In this document: positions 28,512 to 38,062 of the stretch, one piece after another
Numbering within the stretch: position 1 is the first letter of the stretch
How the letters are laid out: the number at the start of each line of letters is the position of its first letter
NCBI GenBank assembly: GCA_900542065.1
Contig: UQLU01000004.1
Span: 1-64,000 of the forward strand
Direction: 5' to 3'
DNA from: an uncultured Eggerthella sp.
GTDB lineage: Bacteria; Actinomycetota; Coriobacteriia; Coriobacteriales; Eggerthellaceae
Length of the DNA: 64,000 nt
Position numbers and translations under genes: made by a program
The notes under the pieces: model-generated
What the model was told of the DNA's origin: nothing
The model's database searches: none
Seen by the model: the letters and a program-made list of their open reading frames with translations, nothing else

Positions 28512-29816
28512 TTACTCATCTATCCTATCACGCAAAGTGCTATCTATGCGATAACGCTCCCAACCTCGCTGCCCAGCTGTAAAAAATATTCCACGTTCGA
28601 GCCCATCTGGCAAATATTGTTGCTGAACATATCCAGCAGGAGAATCATGCGGATAAAGATAATCCCCATATTCCTCAGAGCCAGGACGGTGTCTATCCCG
28701 CAAATGAGAAGGGACTGCACGAAGTGGTCCTTTTTTAACTTCCTCCATTGCTTTTGCAAGTCCCATATAGGAAGCATTGGATTTTGGAGCCAGTGCCATA
28801 TAGACCGCTGCCTGAGCTAGATTAATACGACATTCGGGATAGCCAATTACTTCAGCCGATCGAAATGCCGCTTCTCCAATAAGAACAGCTTGAGGATCAG
28901 CATTTCCAATATCTTCTGCAGCAAAAATGAAAATACGGCGCGCAATAAACTTAGGGTCTTCCCCACCATCAATCATACGAGCCAACCAATAAAGAGCAGC
29001 ATCGGGATCTGATCCACGCATCGACTTAATAAATGCAGAAATCACGTCATAGTGCATATCCTGATTTTTGTCATAGGGCAATGCGCGCTGCGGTAGCGCA
29101 GTATGCACCATTTCATCAGTAATGACCGACTCATTCTGGGCTTTAGCAAGATCAGCACTGAGGGATAAAGTATTAAGGGCGTTTCGTGCATCCCCGCCTG
29201 CAAGAAGTAATAACGACGTACGCGCTTTATCTTCAAGGCTAAATTCTCCATTCAAACCGCGTTCACTCGTAAGCGCATGATCTACGATGCGTGAAAGAGC
29301 TTTATCGGTCAACCGATGCAGTTCCACAATGCGTGAACGAGAAATCAAAGCCGAATTAACTTCAAAAAATGGGTTTTCTGTTGTAGCACCAACAAGAACT
29401 ACTACACCATCTTCAACCGCATGAAGTAAAGCATCCTGTTGAGCTCGATTAAAACGATGAATTTCATCAACGAACAAAATTGTTCGAATTCCCAAATTGA
29501 TAAGACGTTTATCTGCTTCATTGATTTCTCTGCGTAAATCAGAAACGGTTCCGCCGATTGCAGAAACTTCAACAAAATGAGCATGAGTACTTTCAGCAAT
29601 TACATGCGCTAATGACGTTTTGCCCGTGCCTGCTGGACCATACAAAATAACGGAAGAAAGGGTATCGTTTAGAATTGCGCTACGAAGCCAGGTTCCTTCA
29701 CCTACCGCATCTTCTTGCCCAATCAAATCATCAAGTACTTGAGGACGCATACGAACTGCAAGAGGAGCATGAGCACTGCGTTTACTGTTCTCTATTTCAC
29801 TAAATAACGTATCCAT
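28512..29816 (-). CDS. rarA: Replication-associated recombination protein A (RarA/MgsA)
   Basis: AAA+ clamp-loader-like ATPase of 434 residues, which acts at stalled replication forks. The N-terminus is MDTLFSEIENSKRSAHAPLAVRMRPQVLDDLIGQ. Walker A is GPAGTGKTSLA, Walker B ILFVDEIHRFNRAQQD, and sensor 1 VGATTENPFF. The C-terminal tetramerisation domain has ALYWLARMIDGGEDPKFIARR and ECRINLAQAAVYMALAPKSN. Its ATG shares a base with the addA stop codon (TAATG), pointing to a DNA-repair operon addB-addA-rarA. Confidence 0.95.
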   Translation of the reverse strand: MDTLFSEIENSKRSAHAPLAVRMRPQVLDDLIGQEDAVGEGTWLRSAILNDTLSSVILYGPAGTGKTSLAHVIAESTHAHFVEVSAIGGTVSDLRREINEADKRLINLGIRTILFVDEIHRFNRAQQDALLHAVEDGVVVLVGATTENPFFEVNSALISRSRIVELHRLTDKALSRIVDHALTSERGLNGEFSLEDKARTSLLLLAGGDARNALNTLSLSADLAKAQNESVITDEMVHTALPQRALPYDKNQDMHYDVISAFIKSMRGSDPDAALYWLARMIDGGEDPKFIARRIFIFAAEDIGNADPQAVLIGEAAFRSAEVIGYPECRINLAQAAVYMALAPKSNASYMGLAKAMEEVKKGPLRAVPSHLRDRHRPGSEEYGDYLYPHDSPAGYVQQQYLPDGLERGIFFTAGQRGWERYRIDSTLRDRIDE

Positions 29817-32800
29817 TACTTCCCTGCCGTCTTTTCTCTTAACAAATACCTCTGATAAATTGTCGACTCCAAATACTGAATATGACTCTGATCGAAATTG
29901 TATTCTTGAATTTGTGGTTCATGCGGATTCAAAGGATCTTCCTGCTCAACACGAACAAAACAAGCCCTCACGCTCCTAAATCCTTGGCTTAACAAAGCAT
30001 AGGCATAACATTGAGCCTGTAGAAGATGTTTTTGATAAATCTCCTGCGATGATTCCATAAGAGATCCACCTGTTTTGTAATCAATCAAAAATGCACAACG
30101 AGCTTCTTCGGGCTGATCCAAGACCTCCTCGTAAGAAAAAGAACAAGCAAGACCATCGATTTCGCCCTCTAGGAATTGCGCCTTATCAGATCCAAACGCA
30201 ATCATGAAAGGAACTTCAGCATAGCGATAAGGATAGGATGCAAACGCGTGCGCGCATTCACTTGTAAACCACAAATTGAGCGCTCGAGTGAGTCGCACTT
30301 GCTGCTCACGGGAAAGAGAATATATACGACATTGCCTTTGAACTGCATCCTGATCTGGCGCTAAAAGCTCTCCTTCAGGTGACAGATCAATAGATCTTTG
30401 TGCAAGTCTGTGAAATGCACTACCAAGAGCAGTCGCGTCATCATTTTGGCTCGTAATGCCATTGAACATATCGTTGCTCATTTGACTGAGCTGTTGCGTT
30501 TGAAGTTCATCAATTTCATCATCATAGGCTTCATACCCATCATATTCTTCGCCTGAAGCATCTTTTCCCAGAGATGAATATGAACACACTTCGCTATGGC
30601 TTCGCGAAAGTGGAGTAGCAAATAGTGCAGGTTGAGGTGGGAAACCAGGAACAAGAAATTCAGAAGCGGTACTACTTATGATTGATTCATAGGAGTGCTG
30701 TTCAGCGAAATTCTTATCAACAACGCTAAACTCCAAACGCATAGGAGCAGATCCCCCATAATCAATGGATTGTATGGGTGCCGTAGCGCTCGGTTGCCAC
30801 TGGAGCGCCGTGAATAAATCTTCTAACACACCTTTATTGGTATAATCGGGTTCTTTTTTCCCACGATAAGAAATACCCAAAAACAGCGACTTACTCGCAC
30901 GAGTAAGCGCCACATAAAGCAAACGACGAGCCTCAGATAGCTCTTGTGTTTCAATAAACGATTCCAAAGCACGTGATAAAAACCTAGGTGAAGATGAAAC
31001 TACCTCCTGAAGAGTATCCTCCATAGGTTCAAGATAATCTTTCAGCGCCTTAATCTGAGTTCTAAAGGATTCGAGCGCTTTTGGTTTTACGTATACAAAC
31101 GTTCTGCCATCAATATTTTCTACCAACAATAATTCAGCTCGAGAATCTAAACGAAGCTCAGATACCACAACATGAGGAAATTCCAAGCCCTTGCTTGAAT
31201 GGATAGTCATTATCTTTATGAAATCGCCCGATTCGTTATATAAAGAACCAGGAGAAATCTTGAGTGTTTCGCAATCGTCTATAAACTGCTGAACACTTCG
31301 TTCTATTCCTAGACCCAAGTGCTCTATAGCTTCAATCATACGAACTGCTTTATAGATATTCCCAACAATAGCCTGCGCTTCAGCATCGCCCTGAGTATCT
31401 AAGCGAATAAACCATCCGCTTGCCCTACATAGTTCAAGAACACCTGCGGCTAATCCCCTTCGAGAGACCATATCGCGGGCCGCTTTAAGTGTTCCAAACG
31501 CGAAGTCCACACAATCTATCTGTGCCTCAGGTAAATTTACAAGACCGCGCTCACGTTCCCATGAAACGAATCCTGCAGATATTGACCTACGATACGCTTT
31601 TCCTTCTCTGTCGTATTGGGTGGCTAAATGCAACAGAGCATCATCACTTATACAAAAGAGTGGTGAACTTAAAACCTGATAGAGCGAGGCATCATCAAGA
31701 GGATTTGCGAAATAGGACAATGCCGCCTTGATGACGCGTACTTCATAGGCTTCCGAAAAGGTAGAACCTCCAGAAACTAAGCACTGGAAACCAGCATCTC
31801 GCAAAGCTTGCGCATATATATCGACGTTGCTCATACTTCCGAGTAAAAGAGTCATATCCGATGGCGCGACACCCGCATGCTGCAATTCTGCAAAATGCTC
31901 AGCGATACGATGAGCACACGCCAAACGACCACGTGATATTCCTGGACCATCAGAGGGACAATCGTATAACGCAGCAGAAATACGAGGTCTGTCAGTAAAG
32001 ATAGAGTCGTTCTCTTTATTTACCGCACCCTTAGGCTGAAGCGATAAAAACCGATCTCCGAAAACACTCTTTTGGGAAAATACCGTATCGACAAACGATA
32101 AAACATCGGCATGACTTCTGAAATTATCAGGCAAATTAACGAATACTGGCTCAGAGGAACTCTGAGAAAGTTGATCTTGATAGGCATAGAAAACACTTAC
32201 GTCGGCACCACGGAACCGATAAATACTCTGCTGGGCATCACCCACCGTACAGACATTAGTGAACCCTGGTTGCGCAATTTGAGAAAAAATAGCAACTTGC
32301 AACTCATCAGTATCTTGAAATTCGTCAATCATAATCAATCGGAATTGATTTCGATATAGCAAGGCAATATCAGGATGTTCAAGTAACGCTCGATACGTCA
32401 TACGAAGCAAGTCAGTGTTATCAAGGCTACATGGACCCTTCAAACTTTGGAATTCTTCATATACCTTCTTTGCAATAGCAACTATACATCGCAATTCCTT
32501 TGCACTAAAGGCAGCTTCCACTTCACATGCTAATTCAGCATAAGTCTGTCTATAGCTGGCAAAGAAAGACGGATCTGAATCTTTTACCCTATACTTTGGA
32601 CTCGTTTTGGGAAATGCAAAAAACGCTGAAGCAAAGGTATCGCTTGTAGATAATTCCTCAAATGATTCAGGAAGGCCCTGCTCTAACAGCTTCCGAGCAC
32701 GAGCAACAGCAATTTCGCACGCCTCAAGATGTTTCGCATCAGTCTTAGTAGGTTTACTCATCGAAGAGGATACCTCAACAAATTCTTGTCCCAGCTCTAC

Positions 32801-33433
32801 CATCCGACGAAGAATCTGCGAAGGATTCCCTTCAATAGGAGGCATGAACAAAGAATCGAATCCGCATGGCACCGCCAAAACTTTATCCGTAAGCGCAGTT
32901 ACGTAATCTTGAATACTTGCTCCGTTAGCGCCATATGATTTGACGCCAACTGAATGGATGTAATCTTTTAACAGCGTATCCTCAGATTGATCTATCTCAA
33001 AAATAACGGTATCAAAAGCTTTATCTCGTAAACGATTCGCTTCTGTTTCCGATAACACTTCAAAGCGAGGATCAATACCGAGCTCCAAAGAGTGCTCGCG
33101 CAAAATTCGGGAACACATACCATGAATGGTAGAAATCCATGCATCATCAACCTTTAGAGCTTGTGACGCCAATCCAAGATCGAGTAGCTTTTGCTTAATA
33201 CGCGATTTGAGTTCTGCTGCGGCCTTTTTAGTAAACGTGATAGCAAGTACTTGATCAATACTTTGTGCAAATGGTTCTTGAGAATCAGCAGCAAATGGCT
33301 CGGTTAAGGCGTACGCAATTCGCTGCGTCAAAGTAAAGGTTTTGCCACTGCCTGCGCCTGCAGAAACCATTAATGGCTTATCAAGTGTGGTAATAATACG
33401 ACGCTGTCCAGGTGTACAGGTATCTAAATTCAT
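29816..33433 (-). CDS. addA: AddA-type helicase-nuclease of double-strand break repair
   Basis: About 1205 residues. UvrD/PcrA-like SF1 helicase: motif I VSAGAGSGKTFTLTQRI near residue 22, motif II MIDEFQDTDELQ, motif III VGDAQQSIYRFRGAD, motif V TIHSSKGLEFPHVVV, motif VI RRLLYVALTRASKSLF. The C-terminal RecB-like nuclease shows GEIDGLA and FLIDYKTGG. With AddB it would process DNA ends for RecA loading. The ATG at 33433 has AAGGAGG upstream and overlaps the addB stop (ATGA); an earlier in-frame start inside addB is less likely. Confidence 0.93.
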   Translation of the reverse strand: MNLDTCTPGQRRIITTLDKPLMVSAGAGSGKTFTLTQRIAYALTEPFAADSQEPFAQSIDQVLAITFTKKAAAELKSRIKQKLLDLGLASQALKVDDAWISTIHGMCSRILREHSLELGIDPRFEVLSETEANRLRDKAFDTVIFEIDQSEDTLLKDYIHSVGVKSYGANGASIQDYVTALTDKVLAVPCGFDSLFMPPIEGNPSQILRRMVELGQEFVEVSSSMSKPTKTDAKHLEACEIAVARARKLLEQGLPESFEELSTSDTFASAFFAFPKTSPKYRVKDSDPSFFASYRQTYAELACEVEAAFSAKELRCIVAIAKKVYEEFQSLKGPCSLDNTDLLRMTYRALLEHPDIALLYRNQFRLIMIDEFQDTDELQVAIFSQIAQPGFTNVCTVGDAQQSIYRFRGADVSVFYAYQDQLSQSSSEPVFVNLPDNFRSHADVLSFVDTVFSQKSVFGDRFLSLQPKGAVNKENDSIFTDRPRISAALYDCPSDGPGISRGRLACAHRIAEHFAELQHAGVAPSDMTLLLGSMSNVDIYAQALRDAGFQCLVSGGSTFSEAYEVRVIKAALSYFANPLDDASLYQVLSSPLFCISDDALLHLATQYDREGKAYRRSISAGFVSWERERGLVNLPEAQIDCVDFAFGTLKAARDMVSRRGLAAGVLELCRASGWFIRLDTQGDAEAQAIVGNIYKAVRMIEAIEHLGLGIERSVQQFIDDCETLKISPGSLYNESGDFIKIMTIHSSKGLEFPHVVVSELRLDSRAELLLVENIDGRTFVYVKPKALESFRTQIKALKDYLEPMEDTLQEVVSSSPRFLSRALESFIETQELSEARRLLYVALTRASKSLFLGISYRGKKEPDYTNKGVLEDLFTALQWQPSATAPIQSIDYGGSAPMRLEFSVVDKNFAEQHSYESIISSTASEFLVPGFPPQPALFATPLSRSHSEVCSYSSLGKDASGEEYDGYEAYDDEIDELQTQQLSQMSNDMFNGITSQNDDATALGSAFHRLAQRSIDLSPEGELLAPDQDAVQRQCRIYSLSREQQVRLTRALNLWFTSECAHAFASYPYRYAEVPFMIAFGSDKAQFLEGEIDGLACSFSYEEVLDQPEEARCAFLIDYKTGGSLMESSQEIYQKHLLQAQCYAYALLSQGFRSVRACFVRVEQEDPLNPHEPQIQEYNFDQSHIQYLESTIYQRYLLREKTAGK

Positions 33434-36246
33434 GATAGCCTCCTTGGGCACGTCGCTACAGGACAAAACTTACATGAATCCTTTGCAAGTGGCTTCTGTT
33501 CGATATTGCCTGCCTGCATATCTTCTAATCGACGAGCAACCATATCTTCAATAAGAGAAAGGTACTGATCGAAATTACTCTTCACCGCAGAAGCACGTCG
33601 CGCAAAACCCGAAACATCAAGAAAAGCATCATCATAAGAACCCGCAATTGAGTTTCTTGATTCTTGCGCGCGATAGCTAAGGTATAACGCTCCAACTGGA
33701 CGCTCAGGAATTAACTTACGCAGTACTTGCGCATAGATTAACGCTTGTATCTTATGAGGCATAATTCCATTTGACGCTTCATTTACCTCACAATTTTTCG
33801 TTGAGGCATCTAGGGCGTCATTGTCCTTATTTGATTCCGCCATTTCATCAGGGTCATACCCTGCATCATGACCTACAATTCCACCCTTATAATCAAAAAC
33901 CACATATTGACCAAGCTCTGTGTTAACATCAATGCGATCAACGCGTCCCCTAATAACAACCCCTGCGTATTCGCAGTCATCCTTAGGAGAAATAACAAAT
34001 TCAGAATATGTTGGTGAAAATTCAGGCAATAATCTGCTTTGAACCGACAAATTCTTAAGTAATGTCTGTTTTAGCTTTTGAGCTTCAGCTTTTTCCATCG
34101 GCGTTAACGGGACATAGCGCGTAGATGGAGAATCACTTTGATTAACCAATTGGTTATCAAACACTTTAGACAAGTAAGCCTGCGCTTCTTTTAGATTTTC
34201 TTTCGTAACGCGAGCTTGTCCAAGAGCTGAAGGCAGTGTTTTATAAAAATTATCGAAAACACCATGAACAAACGTACCTTGTTCTAGAGGTCCTAAATCT
34301 TCATCTGGCGATTCAGGACGAATTCTCTGAGATACAAACCAACTATAAGGACAATTAACATAAGCTTCAATAGCTGAAGGTGACAGGATAAGTTTTTCCT
34401 GCGGGTAACTACCAATACGGGATAAGAATAAATTATGGCTCATACCATTAGATACCACACCTGATGCTTGCGGCTCTAAGATAAGGGGTTCTTTATGTTT
34501 TAAGAAGCTATTCGCATTCCAGTCATACGATAATTCACCTTCAGACATAACATTAGAAGCCCAAAAGGAAGGAAGCTTGCCAAAACTATCATCGTCTTCA
34601 TTAGAATCGCGATAGCATTCAATGAATTCATCCCACAGAAACGAAGCGTATATATCTTCGTCTTCGCCTGAGCTTAGCACGCGCTCACAATAAAATGTGT
34701 TATTCGCAAGAGCCTTAACATACTCAAACCACGTACGCTTACTCTGCAGTTCGGATGACCAATTTGAAATCCCAAGCTTAGTTTCCAAAGTAGTCAGAGC
34801 ATCATGGCGCTCATCTGCAGAATAATAACGTGAATCTAAATCGCAAAGATATACGTAATCAAAAAACTGACCAAAGAAATCTTTTGATTTCTCGGGACTT
34901 ACTACTGCGACTTTAAAGGAGACATTTTCCTCAGACGAAGGAATAACGCAAGAACTATCTATTGATATTCCCTCTATTGCAAACTCAAATTCGCCTGGTT
35001 TTAAATTCCATTTACGAGCTAATTCGTACACACTGCGCAAAGCGCTAATTGCACTACCCTGTTCACTTCTATAAAAGGCATCTTTACCAGGAATTTCTGC
35101 AGCAACATCGTAGAAATAATCTAGTACTAACGAGGCATCGCTATCCAAAAACAGTTCCTCAAACATATCAAAATGCGGTGATGTTAAATGAATCATCGCA
35201 TGTGCCTCGTCATAAGAAAGAAGTCTATCGCCATGGACTGCAGATGCAATCTGAGCAGCCTGAATACTGTCGATTCCAGAAAATGGCGAATCTACATAGT
35301 CCAATAATGCTGTTATCTCATGAGAGTCATCTAAAAGAAATGCTCGAAGCGCATTAAATGCTCGACCGAAATCAGTTTCGATAAACGGTTTTTGAGCGTG
35401 GAGTTCAAAAGTGGGCGTTACGCAAGAATGATTATGGGTAAACGTATTAGTTAAATACGAAAACAGGTTCTGAGCATCTGACGAAACGACAATTACCGAA
35501 TTAGCTTTATCGGAACCAGCTTCTAGACCCACTAAATCATTCGATTGCGAACGACACAATTGCAGCTTTTTACTGCAGATTTCTTCAAGGTCTGCCTGAA
35601 TCGCACGAACAATCAGCGCATTCTGAGCTGAGGGACCTTCTGCAAGCAGAAGAAATGGTCGAACATGATCGGGGGTTTTAGTAATCTGAGTTGGAGTTTC
35701 TATCTGCTTGGAAATTGAAGGAGCAACTTTTGAAAAAAATCTTTGAAATGGCAACGACAATTCATCAATGGTGCCAAAAGTAAAATTAAAAGGTAAATCC
35801 AGCTCTGAGAGCAGCGCAAGTGCATCGCTTGGTTCAATATAGCCATTGCTACGTAATAGTTCTCTATAAGGAGGCACCAACGATAAAATCAAACGTTGTA
35901 CCTCAGATAGATCATATGTTACAGGATTCGCTAAAGCATCTTCGAGTTCTGTTGCGCCTAATACCTCTGCAAAGAACCTACTCAGCAAGGAAATTGTTCC
36001 ATCAGTAATCGGCAGGGAACCTAATTGTTGAGAATAAGACGATAAGATTTCTTTTGTTGCAAACGATCTTTCTAAAGAAGATAGCAATGTTCTTCCATCG
36101 CCAAAGCGCTCCCATGCATCAACAAGCCAGGTATAAGGAGTTTCAACACTAATGCCAAATAAACCATGAGGGTTAGTTTGAGCAAGTCCCTTTCGATATG
36201 AAAGAGCCTGTTCGTAGGTAGAAAATAATATAACTTTTCTTTTCAC
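33430..36246 (-). CDS. addB: AddB-like PD-(D/E)XK exonuclease subunit
   Basis: A 938-residue partner of AddA. The C-terminal third is a RecB-family nuclease: GVVIRGRVDRIDVN, then VVFDYKGG with the catalytic Asp and Lys. Four cysteines frame it (one in YVNCPYSWF, three in the terminal CKFCPVATCPRR), the iron-sulfur staple pattern of AddB. The N-terminal helicase-like half lacks a recognisable Walker A motif, as in several actinobacterial versions. GTG start, with AAGGAG a little further upstream than ideal. The ATGA overlap with addA supports a stoichiometric complex. Confidence 0.85.
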   Translation of the reverse strand: MKRKVILFSTYEQALSYRKGLAQTNPHGLFGISVETPYTWLVDAWERFGDGRTLLSSLERSFATKEILSSYSQQLGSLPITDGTISLLSRFFAEVLGATELEDALANPVTYDLSEVQRLILSLVPPYRELLRSNGYIEPSDALALLSELDLPFNFTFGTIDELSLPFQRFFSKVAPSISKQIETPTQITKTPDHVRPFLLLAEGPSAQNALIVRAIQADLEEICSKKLQLCRSQSNDLVGLEAGSDKANSVIVVSSDAQNLFSYLTNTFTHNHSCVTPTFELHAQKPFIETDFGRAFNALRAFLLDDSHEITALLDYVDSPFSGIDSIQAAQIASAVHGDRLLSYDEAHAMIHLTSPHFDMFEELFLDSDASLVLDYFYDVAAEIPGKDAFYRSEQGSAISALRSVYELARKWNLKPGEFEFAIEGISIDSSCVIPSSEENVSFKVAVVSPEKSKDFFGQFFDYVYLCDLDSRYYSADERHDALTTLETKLGISNWSSELQSKRTWFEYVKALANNTFYCERVLSSGEDEDIYASFLWDEFIECYRDSNEDDDSFGKLPSFWASNVMSEGELSYDWNANSFLKHKEPLILEPQASGVVSNGMSHNLFLSRIGSYPQEKLILSPSAIEAYVNCPYSWFVSQRIRPESPDEDLGPLEQGTFVHGVFDNFYKTLPSALGQARVTKENLKEAQAYLSKVFDNQLVNQSDSPSTRYVPLTPMEKAEAQKLKQTLLKNLSVQSRLLPEFSPTYSEFVISPKDDCEYAGVVIRGRVDRIDVNTELGQYVVFDYKGGIVGHDAGYDPDEMAESNKDNDALDASTKNCEVNEASNGIMPHKIQALIYAQVLRKLIPERPVGALYLSYRAQESRNSIAGSYDDAFLDVSGFARRASAVKSNFDQYLSLIEDMVARRLEDMQAGNIEQKPLAKDSCKFCPVATCPRRLS

Positions 36247-36335
36247 TACGCAGTGCTCCTTTCGTATTTCATACTCCTTTTACGCTGCAAGAGTATGAGT
36301 GGCGTGTCAAGACTTTAATTTCAAAATTCGAAACG

Positions 36336-36341
36336 TATACT
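36336..36341 (+). promoter_or_regulatory. -10 element of the 6S-like RNA
   Basis: TATACT sits 9 bases before the 5' strand of the 6S closing stem. A clear -35 hexamer is not visible at 16-18 bases (the best is CTTTAA). The assignment therefore rests on the -10 and its spacing to the RNA. Confidence 0.45.
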
Positions 36342-36348
36342 AAAAGTA

Positions 36349-36510
36349 AGCCACTTCCGCGTTTAGCGATGGACCGATGAATATAAATTGGGAGCCTCAG
36401 ATTACGGGTGGAATGGAGATTCGTATCTGTTGATACGAAAGCCAGGAAGGTCGTTGCGGGCACCCACCTAGCGAAGGTGGGTTCATCCAATTTAGCGGGG
36501 GTGGTTTTTC
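36349..36510 (+). ncRNA. ssrS: 6S-like RNA (SsrS)
   Basis: A region of about 160 bases that folds as a rod. The closing stem pairs CCACTTCCGC (36351-36360) with GCGGGGGTGG (36495-36504) over ten pairs with G-U wobbles, and TTTTT follows. The apical hairpin is TTCGTATC-TGTT-GATACGAA (36420-36439). The 3' side carries a local hairpin ACCCACCT/AGGTGGGT (36462-36482) just after TTGCGGGC, an arrangement like the 3' side of the 6S central bubble. 6S RNA binds the main sigma-factor holoenzyme as a promoter mimic. Identification is by structure and remembered consensus, with no database comparison. The rest of 36247-36541 is only the addB leader. Confidence 0.65.
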
Positions 36511-36541
36511 TATGCTTCAGAACGATCCATTGCCAATAATA

Positions 36542-36799
36542 TCAATGCACCGCTCCGTATACATAACCCCACCCATGGGACGAAAGCGATGAATTTAATT
36601 GGGAACAAAGTTTTTCTCGTGTATATCGCGAAGGCGGCAAAAGAGAAATTACTTCCAACAAATCACTGTTCAAATCACATGCTTCTGCCTGAATAATTAT
36701 TTCTAATCGAGACAGTTCTAATTCTTCATCATTGCCATACAGTCCCTCAACAAAAGACTGCAACTCGCCGTAATCTTCACTCTTTTTTCGGGCTCCCAC
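36542..36799 (-). CDS. Small hypothetical protein coupled to the MetH-like gene
   Basis: An 85-residue acidic protein of unknown function (MGARKKSEDYGELQSFVEGLYG at the start). It is predicted mostly helical, has no cysteine motif beyond two isolated Cys and no membrane segment. The GTG start shares its first base with the TAG stop of the homocysteine-methyltransferase-like gene, so translation is coupled. The LLPPSRYTREKLCSQLNSSLSSHGWGYVYG stretch looks folded. Coding is supported by the coupling and open frame, not by recognised homology. It converges on the 6S-like RNA. Confidence 0.6.
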   Translation of the reverse strand: MGARKKSEDYGELQSFVEGLYGNDEELELSRLEIIIQAEACDLNSDLLEVISLLPPSRYTREKLCSQLNSSLSSHGWGYVYGAVH

Positions 36800-37689
36800 T
36801 ACTGATCCACCTTTACATCATTACCAAGTACTGCCGCATTAAGAGCGCCCGTATAAGAATGCGTTGCGTTTCCTGACGCACGTAAAAATTGAACCCCTTC
36901 TTGCTGGAGGGCACACGCGGCTGCAAAAAGAGAATCAGCTGTAGGGTAAGCATTTTCTTCAGTTGGCTCAAACTGACGGGAATCTATACGATTAATCTTG
37001 ATGTCAAACAATAAGGGCTTTCTAGTAACCTTTTTCATAGTACGCGCATACGAAACAAGTACCGTAGGCAAAGCCCCAGACATAACACCAATCACATCTG
37101 CGCCTAATGAATCACAGATAGAAACTGCATCCTCAAGGGAAGTTCCATCCAAAAGACAACCGTGCGTATCAACCGCAAGAGAGATAAATACCACGCACTC
37201 ATATACTTCTCGGGCTCCTTGCAAAGCACACTTGGCGTCTTCGATATCAGCAAAACCTGTAAAGTACAAAGCATCAAAAGGATACTGGGTCAAAGTCTCT
37301 GCTGCCTCTCGATACTGCGCTATAGACTGCTTTACCGAAGAGGTCATTGTAGGATCTAAAGGTAACCCAGTAGGGCCAATAGCGGCAATTAAATGCTGCG
37401 GAGAAAAAGAAGAACCTAATTCATAAGCGATACGAGCCATATCGCCCGCTTGTTTTTCAAAACGCGCATACGCTAATCGGGCACGAGTTATGCCCTCAGT
37501 TGCCGTAACCAAGCAGGGAGTTTCCATGATTTTTTCGAGCTTATACGTTTCCTCGATTAATTCGGGTTCACAAAGTGCGACATATTCGCGATCTCCTTGC
37601 TCGACAAAACCCTGAGCTTTAAGCTGATAATCAATCGGAGTAGAAAGAACAAGCATATCCTTGTTAAAACGGAGCTGAATATCAGGCAT
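36799..37689 (-). CDS. Homocysteine S-methyltransferase-like protein lacking zinc ligands
   Basis: A 296-residue TIM-barrel protein with the outline of the MetH/BHMT methyltransferase domain: EPELIEETYKLEKIME near the N-terminus, AAIGPTGLPLDP, and DALYFTGFADIEDAKCALQGA. The zinc-binding cysteines of active enzymes are missing. Where the family has a Gly-x-Asn-Cys the sequence reads VIGVMSGALP, and where it has Gly-Gly-Cys-Cys it reads LRASGNATHSYTGAL. Methyl transfer to homocysteine by the known mechanism is therefore unlikely. It may bind a related ligand or regulate. It is coupled to the small downstream gene. Confidence 0.7.
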   Translation of the reverse strand: MPDIQLRFNKDMLVLSTPIDYQLKAQGFVEQGDREYVALCEPELIEETYKLEKIMETPCLVTATEGITRARLAYARFEKQAGDMARIAYELGSSFSPQHLIAAIGPTGLPLDPTMTSSVKQSIAQYREAAETLTQYPFDALYFTGFADIEDAKCALQGAREVYECVVFISLAVDTHGCLLDGTSLEDAVSICDSLGADVIGVMSGALPTVLVSYARTMKKVTRKPLLFDIKINRIDSRQFEPTEENAYPTADSLFAAACALQQEGVQFLRASGNATHSYTGALNAAVLGNDVKVDQ

Positions 37690-38028
37690 GAAAATCCCTT
37701 CGTAGTTCCTTCGTAAACAATTTCTAAGGAAATCCTCTTATGCCATAGTGCGATAGTTCCCTATGACGTAGTTCATTTTAGCGTGAATACACGATCATCC
37801 AAGCAATCTATCCAAAATCACTTTCTGCATCAGTATGTCTATTCAACACAATCGAAAACTTCGAATTTCATGCAGAAAAATTACCTTACTTAATTATTAT
37901 GTTTCGTAATAAGGCAATACCTCTTATGAAAGTTTGAAGCAAAAATGGAGAAAATGCGAAGAGAAAAAGTGTGAACCCGTTCAACCCTATTTTTTTAGCC
38001 ATTTGAACGTGTTATATGGCATTTCCTC

Positions 38029-38057
38029 TTGTATACACGCTCAGAGAATCGTATATT
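38029..38057 (+). promoter_or_regulatory. Sigma-70-type promoter of the candidate small RNA
   Basis: TTGTAT (38029-38034) and TATATT (38052-38057) are separated by exactly 17 bases, a good match to a housekeeping promoter. The predicted transcription start (about 38063) falls just before the first of four hairpins. Upstream, 37690-38028 holds no convincing gene; only a CGTTCAA/TTGAACG inverted repeat around 37978-38009 was noticed. Confidence 0.65.
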
Positions 38058-38062
38058 TCAGA

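Noticed and set aside
36269..36490. Minus-strand open frame of 73 codons across the 6S-like RNA
   Set aside because: No ribosome site, no recognisable protein, and the sequence is constrained by RNA pairing.
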